Positions 8,529 to 18,010 are shown, counted from the stretch's first letter. The stretch is DNA of 64,000 nucleotides from Aliiroseovarius lamellibrachiae (GCF_018599245.1 NZ_JAHEVJ010000008.1:1-64000), one strand, 5' to 3'. Made by a program: numbers and translations. The notes: generated by a model from the sequence alone, not told the origin.

Positions 8529-9412
8529 GATTTTCCTTTAAGCATGCTGAAGGCATCGCCAAAGGCGTCCAGAGCGTTTGACGGCAACAGAACTGTTTGT
8601 TTGCCCTCGCCTTTGCCCACTTCGACCAAAGCTTCAACCTGTTTCAACGCCACTTGATACTGGGCAGATTCGATGCCGTGCAGATGGATGGCCTTGGCCA
8701 CAACTTCCGTGGCATAAGCCTCTGCATCTGCCGACACACGACGCGCCTCGGCTGCTTTTTGTGCGGCATAAAGGTCGGCGTCCGCGCTCAGCTCAACCGC
8801 CCGACGGCGCCCTTCGGCTTCGGTCACCTGCGCGCGGCGCGCCCGTTCGGCGTTCAACTGTTGCAACATTGCTTCGCGCGTCGCAGCATCCAGATTGACG
8901 TCAAGGATTTCAGCCCGCGTCACTTCGATACCCCAATCGTCCACAGCTTCGGCGACTTGAACCTTGATCTTGGAAATCAACTGCTGGCGGTTCGATTGCA
9001 CCTCATCCAGCTCCATCTCGCCAATGCCAGAGCGCACGATCCCCGCAACCGTGGTGGCAATCGCGGCGTCCACATCGCGGATCCGGTACACGGTCTTTTC
9101 CGGTTCAAGAATGCGGTAAAACACCGAGGTGTCCACCTGCACCAACACGTTGTCCGACGTGATCGCATCTTGCGAGTTTGTGGGCAGCTGGCGTTCCAAA
9201 ACCGAAACCTTGTGACGAACAACATCCAGAAACGGCACAATAAAGTTGATGCCCGGCCCCATGACACTTTGCAGGCGTCCAAACCGTTCAACCACAAACT
9301 TTTGACTTTGAGGAACAATTTTCACGCCCTTCAGGACGGTCAGAACCAAAAATGCGGCAAGAACCAGCAACACAATATTGCCGCCGCTCAGATCAAAAGG
9401 AATGTCGCCCAT
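8525..9412 (-). CDS. SPFH/stomatin-like membrane protein (QmcA type)
   Basis: The 295-residue protein has one N-terminal membrane anchor (IVLLVLAAFLVLTVLKG), an SPFH/Band 7 domain (about 25-190, with IVPQSQKFVVERFGR and GINFIVPF) and an Ala/Glu-rich coiled coil (about 190-250). Such proteins oligomerise as membrane scaffolds that modulate proteases or lipid domains. The coupled downstream nfeD-like gene fits the usual stomatin-NfeD pair. Confidence 0.9.
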   Translation of the reverse strand: MGDIPFDLSGGNIVLLVLAAFLVLTVLKGVKIVPQSQKFVVERFGRLQSVMGPGINFIVPFLDVVRHKVSVLERQLPTNSQDAITSDNVLVQVDTSVFYRILEPEKTVYRIRDVDAAIATTVAGIVRSGIGEMELDEVQSNRQQLISKIKVQVAEAVDDWGIEVTRAEILDVNLDAATREAMLQQLNAERARRAQVTEAEGRRRAVELSADADLYAAQKAAEARRVSADAEAYATEVVAKAIHLHGIESAQYQVALKQVEALVEVGKGEGKQTVLLPSNALDAFGDAFSMLKGKS

Positions 9413-9535
9413 AATTATGCCTCATACATGAATGAAAGTGATTTCCCTAACATATGGCGGTTGATGCGGTCTTTTTCAACTCGGGAATAATGATGGGGCA
9501 GGCATCTTTAGGACCTGCCAGAGATAGGGTAAACT

Positions 9536-10798
9536 GTGCCTATGCCTGCTTTATGTCGATCCTGTCTGACACAATTTGAAACCGGTCGACGTTGCCCGGC
9601 CTGTAAAAGTCCGCGTGTGACATCACATCCCGAGCTTTATCAGCTGAGCATTGCACATATGGATTGCGATGCCTTTTACGCCTCTGTCGAAAAACGTGAT
9701 AATCCCGAATTGCAGGACAAGCCCGTGATCATTGGCGGCGGGCATCGGGGGGTTGTCTCCACCGCCTGTTATGTGGCGCGTATTCGCGGCGTAAAATCCG
9801 CAATGCCAATGTTTCAAGCGCTCAAGCTGTGTCCTGACGCCGTGGTGATCAGGCCGCGCGGCGACCATTATGCCGCTGTTTCCAAGCAAATCCGCGCGAT
9901 GATGGATGAGCTGACCCCGGCCATTGAACCCTTGTCCCTGGACGAAGCCTTTCTGGATATGTCCGGAACCCAGCGCTTGCACGGCGTGCCCCCTGCGGTG
10001 ATGCTTGCGGGGTTGGTGAAGCGGATGAAAGACGAGCTGGGGCTGACCGGTTCGGTTGGGCTTAGTCATAATAAATTTCTGGCCAAAGTCGCCTCGGATC
10101 TCGACAAGCCACAGGGATTTTCGGTGATCGGCAAAGCAGAAACCGGGGCATTTTTGCGCGATAAACCGGTTCGTATGATCTGGGGTGTCGGCCCCGCAGG
10201 GCAAGCCCAGCTTGATCGTGCGGGGATACGGACCTTTTCTGACTTGCTGCGCTGGGAACAGGCTGATCTGATCGCGCGGTTTGGTGGCATGGGCGAACGC
10301 CTGTATCACCTTGCACGCGGACAAGATCGCCGCCGCGTATCGGCACATGCCCCCGTTAAGTCGATTTCAAAGGAAACGACATTTTTCGAAGATACTCAGA
10401 ATGCAGAGATTCTGGACGGTCATCTGTGGCGCCTTGCCGAACAGGTCTCTGACCGGGCAAAAGCAAAAAACACAGCCGGACGCGTGGTGACATTAAAGCT
10501 GAAGCGCGCCAATCACGCCGGGCTGACCCGGCGGATCAGTTTAGGCGACAGCACCCAATCTGCAGATCGGATTTACCGTACCGCCCACCCGATGCTTGAT
10601 CGTGCGCTAAGCGAAGGGCCTTTTCGTCTAATCGGTGTTGGCATCAGTGACCTGGTCAGCGCAGAAGGGGCTGATTTGACCGACGACCTGCTTGATCCGA
10701 CCGCCGCCAAACGGCGCGCGGCAGAACAGGCGACGGATAAGATTCGCGCGAAATTTGGCAAGGGCCTCATCGTCAAAGGTCGCGCGCTCAGGCGGTGA
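9536..10798 (+). CDS. dinB: DNA polymerase IV (DinB) with N-terminal zinc ribbon
   Basis: Y-family translesion polymerase, 420 residues. Catalytic acidic residues are visible: Asp43 in AHMDCDAFYASVE and Asp136-Glu137 in SLDEAFLDMSG. A zinc-ribbon-like extension (Cys7, Cys10, Cys20, Cys23) precedes the palm, as in some alphaproteobacterial DinB proteins. The little-finger domain follows (about 280-380). The GTG at 9536 has the best spacing from AGGG; an ATG lies six bases later. I found no clear GTTC-N7-GTTC LexA site upstream. Confidence 0.95.
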   Translation: MPMPALCRSCLTQFETGRRCPACKSPRVTSHPELYQLSIAHMDCDAFYASVEKRDNPELQDKPVIIGGGHRGVVSTACYVARIRGVKSAMPMFQALKLCPDAVVIRPRGDHYAAVSKQIRAMMDELTPAIEPLSLDEAFLDMSGTQRLHGVPPAVMLAGLVKRMKDELGLTGSVGLSHNKFLAKVASDLDKPQGFSVIGKAETGAFLRDKPVRMIWGVGPAGQAQLDRAGIRTFSDLLRWEQADLIARFGGMGERLYHLARGQDRRRVSAHAPVKSISKETTFFEDTQNAEILDGHLWRLAEQVSDRAKAKNTAGRVVTLKLKRANHAGLTRRISLGDSTQSADRIYRTAHPMLDRALSEGPFRLIGVGISDLVSAEGADLTDDLLDPTAAKRRAAEQATDKIRAKFGKGLIVKGRALRR

Positions 10799-10846
10799 TC
10801 GGACGTTACATCCACACACAATTGCGCACCCCGCTGACACATACGC

Positions 10847-11704
10847 CTATTCAGCCGCAAGCTTTTCGCATGTGCGCCCAATGTCGCAAATCTCTTGAAT
10901 TGCTTCAGCAAGCCGCGCCTGAATGTTGTGGAACTGACCATTGGGCCGAATTTGTGCTTCGTTCATGTAAAGGGAGCGGTCAATTTCCACTTGGATCACA
11001 TGCTGCTGGCGCGACGGGCGGCCATAATGCTGCGTCACAAACGCCCCCGCAAATGGGATGTTACGCGCGACAATAAAACCCGCCCGCTGAAAGGCGTTCT
11101 CGATCCCGCCCACGATGCCCGACGACGCCGATGCACCGTGGCGATCGCCCAACACAATCTCAGGGCGGCCCTGTGGCAACATCACATTTCGCAGCGCATC
11201 ATGCGGCATCGAATGGCAATCAATTAATATCGCCTCGCCAAATGCGCGATGGCTTTGATCCAGCAAGGTCTGCAATTGGTTGTGATAGGGAAACCAAGTG
11301 TCATTCAACCTTGTCTGTGCTTCGGACATCGACATTTTGCCGTGGTAGATTGCACGCCCCCCGGCCACAACACGCGGTATAACACCCAGCCCAGCAGAGA
11401 TCCGCGCGTTCAATGCAGGTCGACGCACCCCCCGCACCAGGGCGGGATCAAGCTCTTCTGTGCCGCGGTTAAAATCCACAAAAGCCCGTGGCGTATTTGC
11501 GGCCAACAGCGGGGCGCCACAATCAGGGGCGGCCTGAAACAGCTTATCGACATATGCATCTTCCGACGAGCGGATCAGCCGTTCGTCCAAAATCGAATTT
11601 TGCAAGAAATCCCAACCATATGCCCGCCCGGAGTGCGGCGATGCAAAGACCACACTACTGCTTCGTTCCTTTGGGTTTCGTAACGTATAGGGACTGTTTC
11701 TCAT
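10847..11704 (-). CDS. N-formylglutamate amidohydrolase family protein
   Basis: The 285-residue product belongs to the zinc-dependent N-formylglutamate amidohydrolase family, which releases formate and glutamate in histidine breakdown; some members act on other N-acylated substrates. Motifs: FASPHSGR (metal-binding His), FVDFNRGTEELD and ILIDCHSMPH. No hut genes are nearby, so the real substrate is open. The start at 11704 is chosen for GAGGAG upstream; the longer open frame runs back through the tRNA gene and is an artefact. Confidence 0.85.
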   Translation of the reverse strand: MRNSPYTLRNPKERSSSVVFASPHSGRAYGWDFLQNSILDERLIRSSEDAYVDKLFQAAPDCGAPLLAANTPRAFVDFNRGTEELDPALVRGVRRPALNARISAGLGVIPRVVAGGRAIYHGKMSMSEAQTRLNDTWFPYHNQLQTLLDQSHRAFGEAILIDCHSMPHDALRNVMLPQGRPEIVLGDRHGASASSGIVGGIENAFQRAGFIVARNIPFAGAFVTQHYGRPSRQQHVIQVEIDRSLYMNEAQIRPNGQFHNIQARLAEAIQEICDIGRTCEKLAAE

Positions 11705-11859
11705 CTGGGCTCCTCGTGTCCTATATAAAGCCATAAATTCTCTCACCAAAAGCCCTTGCGCAGCGGCACGACTCCTTTTATAGGAACGGGACCGACGCGG
11801 GCTTTCCCGCGTTGTGTCTTTTGAGATGTGCCAATTGGTATGTTTTAGATGAGATTTCA

Positions 11860-11934
11860 GGGCGATTAGCTCAGCGGTAGAGCACTTCGTTGACATCGAA
11901 GGGGTCACTGGTTCGATCCCAGTATCGCCCACCA
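11860..11934 (+). tRNA. tRNA-Val (GAC)
   Basis: A cloverleaf can be drawn: acceptor GGGCGAT (11860-11866) pairs with ATCGCCC (11924-11930), the anticodon stem CTTCG/CGAAG encloses a loop with GAC, and the T arm contains GTTCGATCC. A 3' CCA is encoded (11932-11934). The D loop AGCTCAGCGGTAGA is canonical. Confidence 0.97.
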
Positions 11935-12032
11935 TGAACCGTCCGTGCCGGGCCAAGGGGAAACCCAGAACCAATGGCGCAGATAAAATGAAGTTTAGGC
12001 GCAACCGCAGCGCCGCGTAGAAGGAGATGGAC

Positions 12033-12158
12033 ATGAAAGTTCGTAACTCACTCCGCTCGCTGAAAAACCGCCACCGCGACTGTCGCGTGGTGCGCCGTAA
12101 GGGCCGTGTTTATGTGATCAACAAAACACAGCGCCGCTTCAAAGCCCGTCAAGGTTAA
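12033..12158 (+). CDS. rpmJ: Ribosomal protein bL36
   Basis: The 41-residue basic protein begins [17 protein letters not shown] and contains [13 protein letters not shown], typical of bL36 of the longer, zinc-free type. AAGGAG sits six bases before the ATG at 12033; the ATG at 12027 is too close to it. The gene is monocistronic, with a terminator 42 bp downstream. It is too short to appear in most automatic frame lists. Confidence 0.97.
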   Translation: MKVRNSLRSLKNRHRDCRVVRRKGRVYVINKTQRRFKARQG

Positions 12159-12199
12159 TCCCTTCGGGCTAGGGCATCAGCCTAGCGAATTTTAAAAAG

Positions 12200-12224
12200 G
12201 CCGTCCTTCGGGGCGGCTTTTTTT
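12200..12224 (+). terminator. Terminator of rpmJ
   Basis: A seven-pair stem (GCCGTCC / GGGCGGC) with a stable TTCG tetraloop is followed by seven T residues. Confidence 0.9.
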
Positions 12225-12266
12225 ATGCCTTGAGAGGGCGTGGTTTTTAGGCCGCCCAAAAAGAAA

Positions 12267-12292
12267 AGGCCAGGGTTGCCCCCGGCCCTTTC
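12267..12292 (-). terminator. Terminator of the liv/ligase operon
   Basis: On the minus strand AAGGGCC...GGCCTTTTC forms a GC-rich stem about 30 bp after the stop of the last gene, followed by T-rich sequence. Confidence 0.75.
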
Positions 12293-12319
12293 CCTCAGGA
12301 GGAAGATACCCTGAAAGGG

Positions 12320-13540
12320 TCAGTCATAGACGCGTTGGTCGTCGATCACCTTGCCATCGTTGGGCAGGCTGCCCTTGGCAACGATCTCGATCTTACCTTT
12401 AAGTTTCAGCGTCTCAGCAATGGACTTGGCATAAGGTGCCGCATCCGTTGCATCCGTTTCGATTTGCACGGTCATCGCATCCATTTCGCCTTCGCGAGAT
12501 GCGATGACCCGTGCTTTGGCCACATCCCCATGCTTGGCAACAAAATCTGCAACCTGTTCAGGGCGCACAAACATGCCCTTGATCTTGGCGGTTTGATCCG
12601 CGCGACCCATCCAACCTTTGATCCGCATATTGGTGCGACCGCAGGGGCTGACGCCGGGCAAGGCAGCTGACAAATCGCCGGTTGCAAAACGGATCAGCGG
12701 ATAGTCGGGATTGAGCGTGGTCACGACCACTTCGCCGACTTCACCCGGGGCAACGGGATCACCTGTGCCGGGGCGCACGATTTCCACAATCACACCCTCG
12801 TCGATGATCATGCCTTCCATGGCATCCGATTCATACGCCACATTGCCCAAGTCAGCGGTGGCATAGCTTTGCAAACAGGTGATACCGCGATCCGCGTATT
12901 CCTGGCGCAATGACGGGAACAAGGCCCCCCCACCAACGGCGGCTTTGGTGATCTTAAGCTTGACGCCATCCGCATCAGCCCGATCCAGAATGATCTTCAG
13001 GTAGTCCGGCGTGCCCGCATAAGCGGTGGTGCCAATGTCGGCGGCCGCCCGCACCTGAAGCTCGGTCTGGCCAACGCCTGCTGGCACAACCGCCGCCCCA
13101 ACGGCGCGCGCGCCGTTTTCAAAAATCATACCCGCGGGGGTCAGATGATAACCAAAACAGTTCTGAACAATGTCACCTTCGCCGATGCCACAGGCCGCCA
13201 AAAAGCGCCCCATTCGCCACCAATCATGACCAACCCCACCGGGTTCATAAATCGGACCGGGCGATTGAAAGATGTGGGCAAACTTATGTGTCGGCAAGCC
13301 ACCAAATCCACCCAGTGGGCCATCCGCCGCCTGCGCCTTGCCAATCTCTGACTTGCGCAGCACCGGCAGGCTGGCCAGATCCGCGATGGATTTAACCGCG
13401 CCAGCATCCACATCCGAGAGGCTTGCCCCATAGCCCGTCAAAGCCTTGGCGCGGGCAATCTGTTCGGGCAGCGCCTGCGCAAATGCGGCGGCGCGTTCGT
13501 CCGCCGAGCGGGTTTCCAGCGCATCAAAATACTTGGACAT
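12320..13540 (-). CDS. PaaK-like acyl/aryl-CoA ligase with altered A3 motif
   Basis: The 406-residue protein belongs to the phenylacetate-CoA ligase branch of AMP-forming ligases, which activate a carboxylic acid with ATP and CoA. The C-terminal core is kept: ATGD, and GRADQTAKIKGMFVRPEQV as the hinge region. The glycine-rich phosphate loop (usually SSGTTGKP) is replaced near residues 91-102 by QSPGPIYEPGG, and the usual YGxTE is YATADLG. It may be a divergent active subfamily or have another acyl-transfer role. It is the last gene of a minus-strand operon with an ABC importer, suggesting it activates the imported compound. Confidence 0.8.
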   Translation of the reverse strand: MSKYFDALETRSADERAAAFAQALPEQIARAKALTGYGASLSDVDAGAVKSIADLASLPVLRKSEIGKAQAADGPLGGFGGLPTHKFAHIFQSPGPIYEPGGVGHDWWRMGRFLAACGIGEGDIVQNCFGYHLTPAGMIFENGARAVGAAVVPAGVGQTELQVRAAADIGTTAYAGTPDYLKIILDRADADGVKLKITKAAVGGGALFPSLRQEYADRGITCLQSYATADLGNVAYESDAMEGMIIDEGVIVEIVRPGTGDPVAPGEVGEVVVTTLNPDYPLIRFATGDLSAALPGVSPCGRTNMRIKGWMGRADQTAKIKGMFVRPEQVADFVAKHGDVAKARVIASREGEMDAMTVQIETDATDAAPYAKSIAETLKLKGKIEIVAKGSLPNDGKVIDDQRVYD

Positions 13541-13611
13541 GAGTGAAACCTCTTGTCTGAGCCGACTTAACCGTCAGCAAATTATCAATGTTTACGAGTA
13601 AGCGGTGGGGC

Positions 13612-14436
13612 TTAGGCCAACCAACGCTTACGACGACGATACGAACGCACATCACGGAAGCTCTTGCGACCTTCATCGGACATACCCAGATAGAATTCCT
13701 TCACATCAGGGTTTTCACGAAGCTCTGCCGCCGGGCCATCCATCACGATGCGACCGTTTTCCAGAATATAACCATAGTGGGCATACCGCAGCGCCACGTT
13801 GGTGTTTTGTTCAGCCAGAAGGAAGGTCACGCCTTCTTTCTCATTCACTTCTTTCACAATCTCAAAGATCTGTTCCACAAGCTGTGGGGCCAGACCCATC
13901 GAAGGTTCGTCCAGCAAGATCATGTCAGGGCGCGACATCAGCGCGCGGCCCATGGCCACCATCTGTTGTTCACCACCAGAGGTGTAGCCGGCCTGAGATT
14001 TGCGACGCTCTTTCAAGCGTGGGAAATAATCGTAGACCATCTCCAGATCTTTGGCGATTTCGGCTTTGCCGTCGGTGCGCGTATACGAACCTGTCAAAAG
14101 GTTTTCTTCGACGGTCAGGTGTTCAAAACAATGACGGCCTTCCATCACCTGAATGACGCCACGTTTCACCAACGCGGCTGGATTCAGTTCAGCAACGTCT
14201 TCGTTTTTGTGGAAGATCGTCCCTTTGGTCACCTCGCCGCGTTCCGCCTGCAACAGGTTGGAAATCGCTTTAAGCGTCGTGGTTTTGCCAGCTCCGTTCC
14301 CGCCCAAAAGCGCGGTGATCCCACCCTTGGGGACTGTGAGGCTGACACCTTTCAACACAAGGATCACGTGATTGTAGATCACCTCGATATTGTTGACCTC
14401 TAGAAGGTTTTCCGTGGTCTTTGCGGCGTCCAGCAT
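13612..14436 (-). CDS. livF: LivF-type ABC transporter ATPase
   Basis: The second ATP-binding subunit of a branched-chain amino acid type importer, 274 residues. Walker A is GGNGAGKTT, the signature is YTSGGEQQM, and Walker B is MILLDEPSMGLAP. It carries an Arg/Lys-rich C-terminal tail (RSYRRRKRWLA) beyond the usual LivF end. It lies between the binding-protein gene and the PaaK-like gene, all on the minus strand. Confidence 0.92.
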   Translation of the reverse strand: MLDAAKTTENLLEVNNIEVIYNHVILVLKGVSLTVPKGGITALLGGNGAGKTTTLKAISNLLQAERGEVTKGTIFHKNEDVAELNPAALVKRGVIQVMEGRHCFEHLTVEENLLTGSYTRTDGKAEIAKDLEMVYDYFPRLKERRKSQAGYTSGGEQQMVAMGRALMSRPDMILLDEPSMGLAPQLVEQIFEIVKEVNEKEGVTFLLAEQNTNVALRYAHYGYILENGRIVMDGPAAELRENPDVKEFYLGMSDEGRKSFRDVRSYRRRKRWLA

Positions 14437-14471
14437 GATGGGTCGTCCTATACGTATTCGTTCCTGAAATG

Positions 14472-14493
14472 GTCCGGGCCCAAAGGCCCGGAC
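14472..14493 (-). promoter_or_regulatory. Intercistronic hairpin after the binding-protein gene
   Basis: A perfect nine-pair stem (GTCCGGGCC / GGCCCGGAC, loop of four) lies between the stop of the binding-protein gene and livF. No T run follows, so it more likely protects the upstream message from exonucleases than stops transcription, allowing excess binding protein. Confidence 0.7.
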
Positions 14494-14509
14494 GCTTCAA
14501 ACCAAGTGC

Positions 14510-15796
14510 TTATTTACACTGTGGCTCGATTTTGTTTTCCGCGGCATAAGCCTCGGAATCTGCTGTGATCAGCGGCTGGATGACATCCATGTCCGAAGGA
14601 CCAAAGTCAGAGATCAGCGACCATTTTCCGGCTGTTGCATCCCACTGAGAAATCGCAGCAGTACCTGGACCACCATGGTTGGCACAGCTTACTTTGAACT
14701 CGGGGCCAAAGCCCTCCATTCCCAGTTCCGCCATACGTGCGTTGGTGATTTCCAGCTGTTCCAGACCATCACGCATCTGACCCGAAGTGATGTCTTTCAC
14801 ACCATGAATTTCCTGAGCCTTCTTGGCGGCTTCAGCAAGCATCATGGCGGCGTAAACGCCACGGTTATAGATAACGGTCCCAACGTTCGAACCATCACCA
14901 GCTGCTTTGCCAGCATCAACAACATATTTGTTGATGTCGTCAAATACTGGATAGTCGTGGCCAACGCCGTGGAATGCCACAGCCTTATAGCCATTTGCAG
15001 CGGCGCCAGCAGGCTCCACGTCATGCTCAGCACCAGACCACCAAACGCCAATGAAGTTTTCCATTGGGAAGCGAATGTTGGCGGCTTCTTGCACAGCAAC
15101 CTGGTTCATCACGCCCCAGCCCCAGAACAGAACATAGTCAGGCTTTTCGCGGCGAATTTGCAGCCACTGCGATTTTTGTTCCTGACCAGGATAGTCCACT
15201 GGGATCGTGCTGAATTCAAAACCATGCTTTTCGCCCAAAGCGGTCAGCGTTGGGATTGGCTCTTTACCGTATGCGCCGTTGAAGTGCAGCAAGATAACCT
15301 TTTTGCCTTTCAGATCGCCGCCGTTCAGGTCCAGCAGGTGGTTTACAGCAGCGGACGCGCCGTTCCAGTAGTTCGCTGGGAAGTTGAACACATGGCTAAA
15401 CACATTGCCGTTGGCAGCCGAAGTCCGGCCGTAACCAGGTGTGTAAAGCGGGATGTCATCGGCGGTCGCTTTGGGGATCAGCTGATAGGTAATACCCGTC
15501 GACAGTGGGTTATAGGCAAGCGCGCCTTCCCCTTTGGTCGCTTCATAGCACTCAACGCCTTTTTCTGTGTTATAGGCGGTTTCGCACTCTGGAACCTGCA
15601 GCTTAACGCCACCAACACCACCGTCACGCTCGTTGAGCAGGGTCATGTAGTCGGCAAAACCGTCAGCATAAGGAATACCACCAGCGGCAAACGGGCCGGT
15701 GCGATAGCTCAGCGATGGGAATACCAGATCGGCCATTACGGGCGATGCCACCATCAGTGCGGCTACTGATGCCGCTGCAACTCTCTTAAAAGTCAT
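14510..15796 (-). CDS. Periplasmic binding protein of a Liv-type ABC transporter
   Basis: The 428-residue product starts with a signal peptide (MTFKRVAAASVAALMVASPVMA) and continues with a Peripla_BP_6 fold (type I binding protein), for example RTGPFAAGGIPYADG and LHFNGAYGKEPIP. It captures the substrate for LivHMGF. Gene context with two acyl-CoA ligases suggests an organic or aromatic acid rather than leucine; this is inference. GGGAGGAAG precedes the start; the longer frame is unlikely. Confidence 0.9.
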   Translation of the reverse strand: MTFKRVAAASVAALMVASPVMADLVFPSLSYRTGPFAAGGIPYADGFADYMTLLNERDGGVGGVKLQVPECETAYNTEKGVECYEATKGEGALAYNPLSTGITYQLIPKATADDIPLYTPGYGRTSAANGNVFSHVFNFPANYWNGASAAVNHLLDLNGGDLKGKKVILLHFNGAYGKEPIPTLTALGEKHGFEFSTIPVDYPGQEQKSQWLQIRREKPDYVLFWGWGVMNQVAVQEAANIRFPMENFIGVWWSGAEHDVEPAGAAANGYKAVAFHGVGHDYPVFDDINKYVVDAGKAAGDGSNVGTVIYNRGVYAAMMLAEAAKKAQEIHGVKDITSGQMRDGLEQLEITNARMAELGMEGFGPEFKVSCANHGGPGTAAISQWDATAGKWSLISDFGPSDMDVIQPLITADSEAYAAENKIEPQCK

Positions 15797-15933
15797 TTGC
15801 TTCCTCCCTAGATTAGCAAAATGTCGTGCCCTTTTTGGGTCACTTTGGTGAGGATCCCCCGGCCCGCTCCTCATGGACCGGAAGATCAATTCTTATTCAC
15901 AGGCCTTGGCGCTGTCCCGTCCATGCGGGCCCG

Positions 15934-17010
15934 TCAGTGCGGGAATGGCCAGAGGCGCAGTTTGTCTTTCGTCAGGCGCCACAGTTGCGCAAGGCCATGG
16001 GGTTCCACGATCAAGAAGAACACGATCAGGCCACCAACGATCATAAACTCAAGGTGAGCTGCAAGATCAGTTGGCCAACCCATCATGCCCACCAGCACGT
16101 TCTTCAGAAGAACTGGCATCAGAACCATAAAGGCCGCACCTGCAAAAGATCCAAAGATCGACCCCAAACCACCAATGATGATCATGAAGAGGATCAGGAA
16201 CGATTTGGTGATGCCAAAGCTTTCACCCGCTTCCGCAGCCCCCAGATAAACTGAGAAGAACAGCGCGCCAGCAACACCCACAAAGAAGGACGAAGCAGCA
16301 AAAGCGGTCATCTTCGCCATCAGCGGGTTCACCCCGATGATTTCAGCCGCGATGTCCATGTCGCGAATGCCCATCCACTTACGGCCCATCATGCCGCGTG
16401 TCAGATTGCGTGCAACCCAGGCCAAGCCAACAAGAAACACCAAGCAGATCAGGTATTTTGCCCAAGCATCTGTGTTTGGGCCAGTTACGATCACACCCAA
16501 TACGCTACGCTCTGGGGCGTTGATCTGACCAGAGGCCGAATAGTTGTAGAACCACGGCACTTTGTTAAAGAGCCACACCAGAAAGAACTGCGACGCAAGC
16601 GTGGCCACCGCAAGGTAGAACCCTTTGATGCGCAGCGATGGAAGGCCGAAGGCCACACCAACAACCGCCGTGATCCCGCCTGCAATCAGCACATGGAACA
16701 CAATGCTCACTTCTGGAAAGGCCACCATCAGCTTGTAGCAAGCATAAGCCCCCACCGCCATGAACCCACCGGTCCCAAGCGACACCTGACCGGCGTAACC
16801 TGTCAGAATGTTCAACCCCAACGCCGCAATGGCATAGATGAAGAACGGTGCAAACACAGCGTTCACCCAATAGTCGTTCACAAAGAACGGAATAATCAGG
16901 AAGGCTACGGCGAGGGCAACCCAATACCCGGCCCGGTCCAAACGGATCGGAAAGGTCTGGTTGTCGTCTTTATAGGACGTTTTGAAATCACCAGCTTCAC
17001 GGTAAAACAT
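15934..17010 (-). CDS. livM: LivM-type ABC transporter permease
   Basis: The 358-residue protein has about nine membrane segments and family motifs such as LNILTGYAGQVSLGTGGF and IIIGGLGSIFGSFAGAAF. It forms the membrane channel with LivH. Its start lies three bases after the livH stop, so the two are co-translated. The N-terminus has a 25-residue soluble extension. Confidence 0.93.
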   Translation of the reverse strand: MFYREAGDFKTSYKDDNQTFPIRLDRAGYWVALAVAFLIIPFFVNDYWVNAVFAPFFIYAIAALGLNILTGYAGQVSLGTGGFMAVGAYACYKLMVAFPEVSIVFHVLIAGGITAVVGVAFGLPSLRIKGFYLAVATLASQFFLVWLFNKVPWFYNYSASGQINAPERSVLGVIVTGPNTDAWAKYLICLVFLVGLAWVARNLTRGMMGRKWMGIRDMDIAAEIIGVNPLMAKMTAFAASSFFVGVAGALFFSVYLGAAEAGESFGITKSFLILFMIIIGGLGSIFGSFAGAAFMVLMPVLLKNVLVGMMGWPTDLAAHLEFMIVGGLIVFFLIVEPHGLAQLWRLTKDKLRLWPFPH

Positions 17011-17013
17011 GGA

Positions 17014-18000
17014 TCAGACCCTTTCGATGATTTTTTCGCCGAACAGGCCCTGTGGCCGGAAGACGAGGAAGATAAGTGCGAGAACATACGCGAACCAGTT
17101 CTGTGTCGCACCACCGATCAATGGACCAATGGCGAATTCGAACAGCTGCTCGCCCACACCGATGATCAGACCGCCGATAATGGCGCCCGGGATCGAGGTG
17201 AACCCGCCCAGCATCAGCACTGGCAGAGCCTTAAGCGCGATCAGTGACAGCGAGAACTGAACCCCTGATTTGGCGCCCCACATGATACCCGCAACAAGGG
17301 CAACAAAACCGGCAATCGACCAGACCAGAACCCAGATAAAGCGCAGCGAGATACCCACCGACAAAGCAGCCGAGTGGTCATCCGCCACAGCGCGAAGGGC
17401 GCGGCCTTGTTTGGAGTACTGCGAAAAGATCGTCAGTGCCGCCACAAGCAAGGCCGCAATCAAAGTCGCCACAATATCAAGGTTGTCGAGAAAGAAGCCG
17501 TAACCAAACAGCTTATCAGTCGCATCCAGAACGGTTTCGTTCAGACCCTGCGGAAGACCCACATCAAGCGTTTTCAGCTCGGATCCCCACATCAAGTCGC
17601 CGAAGCCTTCCATGAAGTAAGCAAGACCAATGGTCGCCATAAAGAGGATGATATCCGGCTGCCCCACAAGGTGCTTCAGGATATACCGCTCGACGATCCA
17701 GGCAAAGCCCACCATGACGCCAGCGGCGGCAATAATCGCGATGATCGACGGCACATGCCACGGAAAGTGGTGAATTTCAGTGCCAAAAATCGCGTTGATC
17801 AGATGCGAAAACGGGATCTGACCTTGTTGAACACCCACCAGCGTCATAGCCGCAAACAGCGCCATAACCCCTTGGGCATAGTTAAAAATGCCGGACGCCT
17901 TGAAGATCAAGACAAACCCCAGCGCGACAAGCGCGTAAAGCACCCCGGCCATCAGGCCGTTCAGGGTGACTTCCGCCGCAAAGAGCAATTGTTCAGACAT
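17014..18000 (-). CDS. livH: LivH-type ABC transporter permease
   Basis: The 328-residue permease has the family signature NGLMAGVLYALVALGFVLIFKASG at its N-terminus (first 20 residues or so of the membrane part) and GGFTSIPGAIIGGLIIGVGE near the end. The start MSEQLLFAAE is preceded by GGGGGGACAC; a longer upstream frame overlaps livG and is rejected. It pairs with LivM. Confidence 0.93.
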   Translation of the reverse strand: MSEQLLFAAEVTLNGLMAGVLYALVALGFVLIFKASGIFNYAQGVMALFAAMTLVGVQQGQIPFSHLINAIFGTEIHHFPWHVPSIIAIIAAAGVMVGFAWIVERYILKHLVGQPDIILFMATIGLAYFMEGFGDLMWGSELKTLDVGLPQGLNETVLDATDKLFGYGFFLDNLDIVATLIAALLVAALTIFSQYSKQGRALRAVADDHSAALSVGISLRFIWVLVWSIAGFVALVAGIMWGAKSGVQFSLSLIALKALPVLMLGGFTSIPGAIIGGLIIGVGEQLFEFAIGPLIGGATQNWFAYVLALIFLVFRPQGLFGEKIIERV

Positions 18001-18010
18001 GTGTCCCCCC

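Noticed and set aside
9497-9519. GGCAGG-n11-CCTGCC inverted repeat before dinB as a LexA site
   Set aside because: Alphaproteobacterial LexA sites follow GTTC-n7-GTTC or similar; this does not match.
11705-12034. Long N-terminal extension of the amidohydrolase frame on the minus strand
   Set aside because: It reads through the tRNA-Val gene in antisense (a common artefact, VGDTGIEPVTPSMSTKC). A good ribosome site supports the start at 11704.
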